From: Fasciolopsis buskii
Lineage: Eukaryota > Platyhelminthes > Trematoda > Plagiorchiida > Fasciolidae
Length of the DNA: 64,000 nt
Assembly (NCBI GenBank): GCA_008360955.1
Contig: LUCM01005840.1
Span: 3,943-67,942 of the forward strand
Direction: 5' to 3'
The translations under genes and the position numbers were made by a program. Position 1 is the stretch's first letter. Each line of letters starts with the position of its first letter. Below the pieces are notes generated by a model. That model did not search any database. It was not told the origin of the DNA and saw nothing but the letters and a program-made list of their open reading frames with translations. Shown here in pieces: positions 34,563 through 44,761 of this stretch.

Positions 34563-34832
34563 ATGGTTCAAAAATGTGGTACACAGGTTCTGAATGACTT
34601 AAAGAGAATAAGTAACTTGCAAAACAAAGTGCAGTGGGTTGAAGCTTTGTCACTGAATCCGCCTCTATTAGGCAGCCTGATTAGTCAATTCAACGACACG
34701 ACTACCGCTAATCTTGCTACAATAAGGTGCTTCTTCGACTTCGTAATTGATAAAGTCAGTAAACGCGTTGTAACTCCCAAGAACGTTGCTGTATTTAGTG
34801 TGCCCGGTCACCTTTTATTGCCGTCGGTCTAA
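34563..34832 (+). CDS. Unrecognised 89-codon ORF in block A, left copy
   Basis: Starts with ATG 66 bp after the NRF1/ETS-like motif. It encodes MVQKCGTQVLNDLKRISNLQ, later SLISQFNDTTTANLATIRCF and ends GHLLLPSV. The first part is amphipathic and could be helical. An identical copy is at 56952-56683 on the minus strand. I do not recognise it; identity of the two copies means it cannot be tested for selection within this window. It could be a retroelement ORF1 start, a first exon, or chance. Confidence 0.3.
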   Translation: MVQKCGTQVLNDLKRISNLQNKVQWVEALSLNPPLLGSLISQFNDTTTANLATIRCFFDFVIDKVSKRVVTPKNVAVFSVPGHLLLPSV

Positions 34833-35493
34833 GTCAACAAACTCAACGCACGTGGTACGACACACCGCCCTTACCTTTACTTTGAGCTCCGGAAAAATCC
34901 CTCCAAAATAACTGCTTAGTTTCTACTCCAGTTTTACGATGAAATATCAGCTAGGCTGTTTGTGAGCAACAGGGCAACCATTTGCAACTGCACGCCTTGT
35001 GAGCGTATCAAGATTCTCAGTGATAAAATTCCCTTCCAGTTAGACATACTACCTTCACAGAAATTCACGAAAGCTCTCAAGTCGACAAGGTTTTGGCTAC
35101 CTCGGGTGCTCCCCCTTAGGGCAGCAAGTTTCCAGTACAGGGTTATCCCGCCAGACTAAGCACAGGGTCCGTTATCGTGGCATCAGATAACGCACCCCCT
35201 CCCTGCGATGGACCCACTGCTTTGCTTCGAATATCCCGTGTCAAATTGACACTACCAGAAAATACCTGTAAATAGTGGTTGCCAAACATCCCGAAATGTT
35301 TACTTATAAAAGGTTTACACAAGCATCCTCTTCCGTATTTATGTCGTTGAACTTTCTGTCCAACCCATTCACCACACAATCTGTTACTAGTCCATTTGAG
35401 AATATGCCTGCCCGTGGCAGCAAAACTCCCCTCCCAAGTACACTCATTTCATAACCTGTGGACCCAAGGGCTCATCCCCGTTGTTCATAGCCA

Positions 35494-35982
35494 ATGCCGC
35501 CAAACTTGAGTGAACTTTGCTCTCATTCACCCGTCCAACCGCCCGGTAAAAGTAGTCATCTGAAATTGCCAAAGATACTACAGCAAATTAGCAGAGGAGA
35601 AAATAGAGCCACGCAGGTGTTCGCTGTCTCACCGGTGTTTGGACATCTCAGTGACATCGGGGTCTGGCATTTGCCCCATCCAAAATGTAACTCCATTTGC
35701 TTTCTTGTCCTGCTCTCAAACGACGTGGTGGCACTCAACTTAACTCGGTCGAAATCCGAAGGGAATGCGTTTCAGTCACCTATGCAAGTAACCACGCAAC
35801 CCGGTTTATCAGTGGTCACCTCGGCACGTCGAATTCGAACAGGCCACCTTGGCACGAGCTTTAGTAAATTTGGAAACTCCTACATGGGTCCGGCTGCCGG
35901 TCAACCGTCACTTACAATCACCCCCAAGTGGTTGGCCCACTGTGCTAATACCTCCGTCTTTCTTCGGGCACCCATGGATTAG
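35494..35982 (+). CDS. Unrecognised 162-codon ORF spanning the inner edge of block A
   Basis: One of the longest uninterrupted frames outside known elements. It starts MPPNLSELCSHSPVQPPGKS and is rich in Ser, Pro and Leu, with no visible domain or transmembrane segment. The right-arm copy (56021-55554, minus) is the same apart from one Tyr-to-Cys change until the arms diverge at 35943/55572, after which the two end differently. It may be non-coding. Confidence 0.25.
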   Translation: MPPNLSELCSHSPVQPPGKSSHLKLPKILQQISRGENRATQVFAVSPVFGHLSDIGVWHLPHPKCNSICFLVLLSNDVVALNLTRSKSEGNAFQSPMQVTTQPGLSVVTSARRIRTGHLGTSFSKFGNSYMGPAAGQPSLTITPKWLAHCANTSVFLRAPMD

Positions 35983-37229
35983 GTACTAATGCGAAGCTAA
36001 AACTGCCCATTTTACGGCTTGCTGGTTGCGTACATCCAATGATATATTACTCCGATTCTTTTGGGGACAGGTATAGTTCCGTGCTCAGGCACTTCCATGA
36101 TATAACAACTAATCAGCATGTATTGACCAGGGAGTGGATTTAGAATACGGAACAGTTAAGTTTAGACTTGGTTCATAATGCATATTCTGCAGTGCACAGC
36201 CTTTGGACACACCAACAGCACGTATCCCAAGCACAAAATTTGTTTGAAAGACGACGTTTAATATTAGGACATGGGTGAATTGCAAAATATTTAGAACTGC
36301 TTATCCAACACAAGCGGAAATTGATCCTCGACGAAGAGACTCAATGAAGGTGTGAGTGGCGAATGAAAAACTGTTCCACCTGACAAAGGCTTTTGTGGAT
36401 AATGACGGAGGAGACCAAAAGACGAGTAAAATAAAAAAATGGGATGAATTCTAAAGGTCGTCCATCGTACGGTGGATTCTGCAGCCAAGGAAATGGGCAG
36501 AAAACTACTGGAAGTGTAAAACGAGCATAATCGTGACACAGGTCTTCGTGAACCTTAGCCTGACGGCGCGGAGTGAGAAAACATCAAAACAGCGCTGATA
36601 TAATTGAATAGCGACTGCCAGTATGTTGAATAAAATATCAGTTCCAATGAAGTGATGATGGAACGTTTCGGTTTGTTTCAATGCTGTTACGGGGGAGGAG
36701 TTGGACAGGATATCTTTTGTTGTGACGGTAACTCAACGGTAGATTTTGCGTGGTATTTTCATAAATATTCCTCGGTAATGATTTTGGGATGTCAGTCAGG
36801 TCAAGCAGTGTAGTCCGAAAGATTTCGCAGCCTCTGGGTCTAGACCCACTTGTAGTGAGCATTGGTTAATCATGCGGGCGCTGCTTCAGCACGGCATTAA
36901 AAGATCTTTTTGACTGAACTGAAATATTTTGCTCTTTTTGCCTACAGATTCTGAGGTGACGAACAGAAAATGGTTGTTTGGAAGGAGGACAAATGGAGGG
37001 AGGGTACAGTTCTGGAAATTTTATGGGGACTTTCGATGTCATTGCAACTAAACTTCCTCTTTCTGAAGGGCAGATTGACTTAGGCGAGAGACACGTTCGG
37101 ACGTACGATGCAAAACAGAAATCTTGGAAAAATCGTCAATGAAGCATACCTTTATAACTTCACATGTTTGGCTTTCGAGGAACGAAGTTGCGAAGTCCTC
37201 GGTAATGGCCAATTCCGGAATGTAGCTGA
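35944..37229. other. Left spacer, proximal part
   Basis: The plus strand turns G-rich. A minus frame at 37233-37048 follows on from the endonuclease relic and may be its linker toward RT. No RT motif was found in the minus frames further down (36862-36291). Confidence 0.4.
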
Positions 37230-37975
37230 TCATGTTGAGATAAAACTCGTCTGAAAGTCTGCAGGGGTCAGTGGCCAGGAAGAGCTTTTCCAGTCAACTT
37301 TCCGTAACGGAGAGTCTAGGAGCTGCCAGCCAAGATGAAGTGGGTATGTCGTATGGATGAGGTGATTAGAAAGGGCAGCATGTATTTGTATCCTGTCCTG
37401 AACTACCCTGTGGCCCATTCCTGGAAAATTGCTTGCGAAGCAAACGGAGTTATGGTGATCAACATGTATAAAGATGATATCTAGTCTATCAGTATCTCTG
37501 TTGGGCGTCCGTATATGCTGTACCCAAACCTCCATGTTTTAGGAGCAACGCAAAAGATTACTGTTTTGTTGCCATAATCATGATCAGCGTGCTACGCGTA
37601 GGTTGAAGACTCTGACGTTAATTTTGGAGGCCTATGGGATGGAGGCCAGGCAGCCGAAAGTACTCGCTGAAAGAGGGAGCCATACCTTTGTTTTAGTTGG
37701 AGGACGACAGAACCAAAGTGCATGGATAACACAGAATTGCACCTTGACAGTTAACCACATAGATTGCTGGATCAATTCAAGTGTGGGGTGCGTTACAGAA
37801 GTTGATAGACCATGCCTTACGTAGACAAGTCAGCCGCCCCCAGAGAGCATCGCATCTACTGTCTGTGGAAGATTGGTACCACAAGGGTGGTCACGCTGCT
37901 AAGTGTGTCCTTGTTAACCCCGGACTCAGTGATGAAGGTAATATTCAGGTTGGTGGGTGCAAAAAATCTTTTAAT
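37230..37975 (-). mobile_element. Non-LTR retrotransposon APE-type endonuclease relic (left spacer)
   Basis: Minus strand, downward: NLNITFITESGVNKDTLSSV (about 37950, the TE motif), SGGG then VYVRHGL (about 37840), LIQQSMWLTVKVQFCVIHAL followed by WFCRPPTKTK (about 37780-37690, the YRPP position), and TPNRDTDRLDIIFIHVDHHN then FASNFPGMGHRVV (about 37510-37410, the LDxxF and SDH region with SDH changed to MGH). A frameshift follows near 37290. The orientation is opposite to blocks A and B around it, so it is probably a separate insertion. Confidence 0.5.
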
Positions 37976-40644
37976 TGACTCAGTCTACTAAGAATAGAAT
38001 GAGAGTGAATAAATGTTGCCTCTGAGGCCGGACCGATCTTGAGGCTGTAATGGCAGAGAGATGGTGCATGAAAAGCCAGGATAAGTGGGAATAGGTGGAA
38101 AAGCAGATGGCAATGCGTCTGCTTTAGTGCACGTCAAAGGAGATACAGCAGCAAGGGTGAAAGCAAAGTTGGTGGAGGAAAGACGACATTCCTCACTTTA
38201 GTAGCATTGGGGTAATCAAAAACTCTAGGAAAACGTGTGGTGGAAGGCAGATGAAAGGTGGGTTGGAGTAGAAACAACAGGGTGGCGCTTTCTCATTAGA
38301 GTGGAGGAAAGAGGAACATTTTGGCAGGGTGAATATGAACGAACAAGATTTGTTAGTGAGATGGGATACCATCCATGATTTTGGGCCGGGTTGTTAGTAG
38401 GCAGTGGTTAGCAATAGTACTCCTATATTGGTGAAGGTATGCTAAAGGGAGCCTATGAACCGTTGTCCTGGCCAATCTGGTGCCAAAGCGAAGACATTTT
38501 GTAGGTAGCGGATGGTACAATAATGAACTTTCAAATCTACGATGCTGCCCCACGGTTGGCTTCGAACGTGGAGATTCTCTCGGCAGTAACCTTTCGGTCT
38601 TCGTGGAAGGGGCGGCAGACAAAGAGAAGTCGATGCGGTTAGAGACAGAAAGTCGAGGCAGCAGGGTGACAGGATTTACCAGGTGATGAAATAGAGAAAG
38701 GGCCGCAGTATCGTAATCGCTTTGTTGACAACACCGGCATCGTTCCATTGGGGAGTAATATTTTGCTTGTTCAGGGTGTAATCACAGGTTCATCATTGGC
38801 AACTGGGGTTTTCGGTGTCTGAATGGGCCATGGTGAAGTTCCATTGATGAACTTTTTAGGTTCTTGCGCACAGTAGGAGACTTTGTGGCCTAACGAGAGA
38901 GCGGTAGTTTCGTGATTATACGTGGACGTTTTCGGGAGGGGGATAATGAACGACCATGAGTTGTCTAAGTAGACAACTGTCTGTGGCTGGGGTGAGATAA
39001 TATCAACCGGTATGGATACTGGGCTCCTATCCATCTCAGGTGGCCTGAGGAAATTTTCTTTTGGGGAAACCCTTTTTGGGTTCTTGCTTTTATGTAGTCT
39101 AGAGGTCACCTTCTCAATCGCGGGTTTTTTCTGGTGTAATCTTAACCACCTTGAATGAAGTAGATGAGAATACCATAACATGACTCTGCAGGAACTGCAT
39201 TGCAACAGTGGGACCGATGAACTGGAACAGCACTGCGCAAGATATGCCTAACACTTGCTTACATATTCTTAAGCAGTTTCAAGGGTGTCCTGTGCTTTTG
39301 AAAGCAAAAAGGACAGTATATTTAGGTGTGTCTAATTGAATGCTGCCAGGAACAATAAAATCCACAGAATTAGACGTCTTTAGGTTTTGCTGTATAATTT
39401 CCGGGGAACTTCGGTTGATGGCCCGATAGATACTAGCGAGTTGTTCGCGCAGTGGTTTTCCGGGCGTTTTGGTAGGACAGTTGAGAGAGAGCGGCCTCGT
39501 GATCACTGCTTTCATCGGCAAAATTTTGCTGGTTAACTCCTGAATCGTTTGCACAAATTTCAGCACGTTATTAGTAGCCTCCAAGAAAACAGTCGTCAAA
39601 CCAACAGCGCAATTCGTGGGCCGGCCTTTGGGTTGTAAAGGTATGGAAACGCTGCATCAGGTAATTGCTATCTTAGTATATCTAGGCCTTGAGACTGTCA
39701 ATTTTGAGAAATCGGTTAGAAGTGTTTGGGACATGACAAATGGAATTACTGACGAGGTGAGTAATCAAATTTTGTTTAACAGCGTGATAGAGCAGGTACG
39801 TAGAAAAGCCAACAGGCGTGTCGAATCTCAAAGATTTGAAAGTAAACCAGAAGATTTTGAGCGATAAAATAAAGCGGTGTTCAAACTGAGATTGTGCCAG
39901 TGATAGTAGCGTGGCAATGAAAATTAGTTAGAATGCAGCCCAAAACTGATGTCCAATAGCAAAACACCGTCAAGTAATCTTTTGTGAAGACGCGGTCTGT
40001 CTGCGTTTTAAATGCTCTTAACGTATCATAAACGTAACGGAAACTAAAGAACTAAGCCAAAGGCTTAGAAGGATATTCGACAAATACGGAAGTACGAAGA
40101 TACCAAGCGGTCAACTTGTCACGTTGATTTTGATCGACAGGAAGTCGTGATGCATGCAGAACTCGGCGAATGGAGAAATAAGTGGACAGGCCGCCAGGTG
40201 CAATTACTCGTAATACTAGACCAATAGGCATGACGGTGTACATTCTGACGGCCATTAGTAGAAAGTCATACCAATGTTTGACCTTAGCTTGAATATAACC
40301 TGTTTTACGAAGGGATGCCCTCAAAGAAGGAGGCTGAGAAAAATTTATTCATTTATTCTCAATGGGAGAAAAAGCGCTAGCGGTGTTACGCGTGCCACGA
40401 ACACTAAGTAGATAGCTAAAAAACAGGGCAGACAACTCATTTATAGCGGCCGTGCAGCAACCCAGTTAGGATGCAACAACCCGCTCTATGGCATATTTTC
40501 GACTCTGTTGCCGGCATGCATCGTCTCCAACTAACAATATCCACATATTGTGGAGGGCATACCACCGAACCTCCCCAAGTGACCTGGCAAAACCTAGCTG
40601 CCTCAACCTAGTTCTTTGAGTCACATGAACAAACTTTCAAAAAA
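37976..40644. other. Left spacer, distal part
   Basis: Minus frames of 106-144 codons (39599-39279, 39205-38771, 38748-38353) lie upstream of the endonuclease relic on the same strand and could be remains of its ORF1, but carry no motif. A plus frame at 39616-39867 (MGRPLGCKGMETLHQVIAIL) is likewise unrecognised. Confidence 0.35.
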
Positions 40645-41147
40645 TGCAATAAATGTCATTCCCTTGATTGCCCAACTCAGCTTAGAATATTTTTCGTATT
40701 TTTAAAGCTCGTTCACGGTCCAACGCGCAGGCCAATCCGAAATTCCTCATCTTCAAGGCCTGTAGACATTGCAGACGCATTCAATGCACACTTCTCTTTC
40801 GTGCTCCTTGCTGGCACTCTGCTGCATCCCGAAATCCACTCCATGCCGACTTCCGATCAGTTATCTTCCATCTCACTCAGAGTTGCCAGCATTATCACGC
40901 CGACGAAATATCCCAAGCGACCCCACAGACTTAGACCCGACGTTATCATACCGCTTGTTCATAGTAGGGTCCTTGGACCCTTCTACTCCTTCTGTAAATC
41001 AATGATTACTTTGACTTTATTCGGCACGGCACACCATTTCTATTTGTTAATGAAGCTAAACTAGTCAACTCTTTGGAAAGTTGAACATTTGACTCCACCC
41101 CTTACAATTGTGATAACCTGTGTGCCAAGTGGCTTACGAGGTTCTCC
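40645..41147 (+). repeat. Inverted-repeat block B, left arm (503 bp)
   Basis: The reverse complement is at 53337-53839 (coordinate sum 94484), with one mismatch noted at 40935. Outside both edges the arms remain alignable at clearly lower identity for at least tens of bases. It encodes the start of a non-LTR RT. Confidence 0.92.
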
Positions 41148-41290
41148 ACCGAGGACAGTTCTGCAACAACATGTAGTTATCATGCTTCACTGGGGTACCT
41201 TTGGTTTTCTGTAACAAATGTTGCCAAGGCGTTAGAACTTCAGTATGTATACTATATTTTTCTCGATTACTTCAAGAGGCATGACTGGTT
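40760..41290 (+). mobile_element. Non-LTR retrotransposon RT N-terminal part, left arm
   Basis: DIADAFNAHFSFV (about 40765) matches the ALNxxFxxVF linker that precedes RT. ITPTKYPKRPHRLRPDVIIP then VLGPFYSFCKSM (about 40885-41010) matches the first RT block (KSPGPDGLxPxxI, then PLxxLFxxS). After a stop the frame TNVAKALELQYVYYIFLDYF (about 41220-41270) resembles the segment leading into motif A (IFLDYSKAFD). Beyond 41290 RT motifs are lost. Confidence 0.45.
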
Positions 41291-43749
41291 CCATTTTAAG
41301 ATACTTCACGGGTATCAAAATTCACATGGTACAAGTGAGTAAGCGAGTGGGGACAAAATGGGGAGAAATAAAAATGGCGTTCCATGTGGAACGAGGTGTT
41401 TGTATGCACAACTGATGTGCACTGCCGGAACGAGGTTCGATTGGATGATGGCGACTTTGTCGGGATATGCCTGCAGTAATCGGATTTAACAAGCTTGAAA
41501 AACTGATACAAAAGGCAAATGGCATGAACCAAACCTTTAAAAATTATTGGTGCGGAAAGAAACATTGTCAAAACCGACAAAAACAGCCGGAAGGAAGGAG
41601 TACTGATTGCCGATAGATGCCGAGTATTGAAACGGGGACGAATGCTGTAATAATAATTAAAAGCCTTTTGGAAATGCGGAGGGACAAAGAAAACTGAGGA
41701 ATAACAGTGGCGAACCACTGTTAGAAGAAATAAAGAAGCGAAACATAGTCAGCTTGAGGAGGAGAATTACGATAAGCGTGGCATGCATTGAATAATTTAT
41801 CCGACTCTAGTGAACTAGTGGTAAATAGAAACGTCTCTTTGCTCCTTTCTTTTGCGTCCGGAGGCCTAACTGTCGGCAGTTACTCGTATATCGATATCCA
41901 CGGTTGTGGGCGGGAAAATTAGTGATGCTCCCGGTAGGCGATGGTGGCGGCGTCTGAAGCCGGGGTCTAAATGTGGATGCCTTCTTGTGTTTTGGCTACT
42001 AACTTGGTGGGCATGTTAGCCAAAGTCGGGCAGCTCCAGCAGTAAAGATATGTAATTGGGAGAAGTTTTCCGCTCAAAGAATCGCAAGCTTCTTTTATCA
42101 AGTTATGTGACCTCGATTTCTAGACAGACTTGCAACAGGGTCATCAGTGTATGTTAGTGAGTCATACAGCTTAAGAGCAATGACCGCCTCATCGCGGACC
42201 GCGGAGCAAATCGTACTTTTCCGTCCTGGGGTAGTTGATCTGTGCTTTGGGTCAGTTTGCTTTGACGATGTCTTGAGATGTGCAAGAAAGGGGCAAGAAA
42301 CTGGATAGTAAACCCATAGTGAGACAAGTGTGCGAACGCGCACGTCTGGAACGAAAAAAGGGAGGGTGATGGAAGTCTGGAGGTACTCCCGCTGAGGTTT
42401 ATGGCGCGCGCAGCACTAAGAAACGGAAGTCATAAATGTTATGTGGGGCGTTAAATGATGCCAAAACGTCGCACTTGGAATAAGCTAACTGTCACATGCG
42501 TCCAAGTGCTTGTGAAACATCTCCATTGGTTGAAGACTTCTTCTCCCTCTTCTTTTTATTCCTTTGTTGATACCACATTCTCCCCGCCCAACTTGCTCGT
42601 AATGACTTTGTTCGCCGTTTGTTTTCGGCTCAATTTACTACCCCTCGTTGTGTGCCATTTAGTTGAGATTACCATAAGTACATTTGGTGAAATCACCGAT
42701 TACATGGGCTAGGGCTGCTTGTTTCGTTACAATCCGTTTCATTTTGTCACTCACGTTGGTCGACTGTAAACCTTCCATGAGTTCAAACTGGTTTTTGGCT
42801 GCCACGCTTGGGCAAGTGTTGTTGGACCTGGTCAAGCGTGAAGAATCTTGTATTTAGTACTTTTTATTTATTCACTTTCACTGAGCGTTCTTTTATTATG
42901 CAGATCTTGTCCTATTTTTGACCATCTTTTGGCTGAATAGTGACTGAGACTCAGTTTCAAAGGTACGATTGCTGTACACATAATTTCTGACTTATGAATA
43001 GTACCGCAGAATCTGCGGAGCAATATTGTTCTTTATTAGCCTTCGCATCAAACTGGGATTTGAGGTTTCCGAGTGCTATTCAGAATATGGGATGTCCATT
43101 TTTCGGGAATCGCGCTGTGAATCGCCGATTGAAGTGACTCGGTAAAAGATTTAAGTGTTTGGCAGTTGCAACTTGAAAATTTTTTGGACAGCCTTCTGAT
43201 AGCTCTTAGACTGTAATCCGTGAAGGATTTACCTGTTAGTCCTGTGGGGAAAAGATTAAGGCGAAAGACTGTGATCGCTGCTGTCCCGCGAATTTCAACG
43301 AACACAAGGCAATATCGGTCAGGATTTAATTATACAGAACAAAGAAAAAAGCAAGGGTATTTTTGTCCTTCATCTGTGCAGACTTAAGAGCATGGCAACC
43401 ACTGACTAGCCCCTAAGTGTGCGAATTAGTCACCATATTTATGTAAAAGCGAGTGAAACAGATTTTCGGAGATCTTCGATTTGTCTGGCAGTACTTTGAA
43501 TATTTCACTGACCAGGCGAAAAACCTGCACGTAGTTCGTGATATCCACAATATCAAAAATCCACACGTCAAGAGTAATAAAACGCCAAGAGAAGATACCC
43601 ATCAATCTGCCAGCGGGTTGCGTGGGGCCGCTTCCTTTCAAAAGAGAGACAGTCGGATATTAAACCCACCCATCAGAGCCACAAAGGTACGCAGTTCAAC
43701 AAAGTGAATTGGGACAAGCCATCCATCCCGTAATTCAAATTACTTGGTG
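41291..43749. other. Interior of the inverted structure, unassigned
   Basis: Short frames only, the longest 41718-41296 (minus, 140 codons) with no motif. The minus strand is C/T-rich. A minus frame 43305-43048 looks regular but is unrecognised. The stretch next to 43750 may be the 3' end of the RT relic that follows. Confidence 0.4.
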
Positions 43750-44761
43750 ACTCACACTTAGAAAACAATTTCATTATTCTGTGATGCGAGCAGAAGAATG
43801 CTCCCTGGGAAACGCATGAGTGAGAAACCTAAATAGCTTCTTGCTGTCTTCTCACCATTCTTAGTTTTGAGTGCTTCAAGGAAGAGCCCACGAATTCTGA
43901 CGAGAAGAAGATAAACAAAAATAGAGTCCACTCAGATTCGGCAGAACGTAAAGGAGTTATAAATTAATTGCAGCAGGTTTGCTGCGATAAGGGGAGCAGT
44001 CCAAACATGTTGCCCATATTGTAGATATTTTTTGAACGCATTCCAGCAAGCCATGATCTGTGGCATGACCAGTATATAAAACCAGGCTACTTGGCAACGG
44101 CCGGATGAAGACATGCTACAGAAAATAGAGGAGCATTCCATGGCTTCTTTTGATGTTTGTTAATATGAAGCCGAGTGTAAATTAAGGAAATTTTAGTACC
44201 TCATGGAGGTGAAAAATTGGAATATTCTCAGAGTTCCGGGATCTCAGTGCCTTGTGATGACCTGATATTTAAAGTTAAGTTGGTCCGCCAATCCAGAAAG
44301 ATCGATCCACCCGAGTACTAAGCTGCACATCAATTTGTCGTCAGTTGTGGAAACACCCCAGTCGGAGGCCCAAAGTTTAGTTGCTGCCGCCAGCTGTGTG
44401 TTGCGTATATCGGTGTTCCAAATGATTTTTCGGCCGGCAGGTCTTTTCATATTGGTTGGCGTGAAATCTGGTGAGCCGTTTACATAATTCGAGTAAAGAG
44501 GCGGCCGGGAACTTAGCCTGATGAGGCACTAAAACTAATGTATTTCACCTCCGCTGGTAAGTTGCCAACCGATACCTAGAGAGTATGGTTTGGGAGGGGG
44601 CTATGAATCATGGAGTGAAGTCGTCCAATAGGGTTCATATGGAGTGAGCTCAAAACGAAAGGAATCAAGAAGCGCTCATCCAATTGCAACAAGATCCGGT
44701 GTAGATTCGCCGGCCCAAACTCAACTTGTTCTTTCTCAGAACACTGATCAACTACTACCAC
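43750..44761 (-). mobile_element. CR1-like reverse transcriptase relic
   Basis: Minus strand, downward: LDERFLIPFVLSSLHMNPIG (about 44680) stands where motif A should be, with the catalytic Asp lost; RPPLYSNYVNGSPDF (about 44500) corresponds to GPLLFxIYVNDLPxF; AAATKLWASDW (about 44390) corresponds to ADDTKLW with both Asp changed; FKKYLQYGQHVWTAPLIAAN (about 44030) corresponds to the HLEYGxxVW thumb segment. The motifs come in the right order and spacing, but decay is advanced. Confidence 0.5.

Larger units (their letters stand above)
34336..35943 (+). repeat. Inverted-repeat block A, left arm (1,608 bp)
   Basis: The reverse complement lies at 55572-57179 with a constant coordinate sum of 91515. 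One mismatch was noted (35882). Seven bases outside the sharp edge (34324-34330) still match in register, so homology does not end cleanly. It contains a promoter-like motif pair, a 89-codon ORF and a 162-codon ORF. The plus strand is C/T-rich. Content resembles the 5' part of a retroelement or a duplicated locus, but no domain is recognised. Confidence 0.92.
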
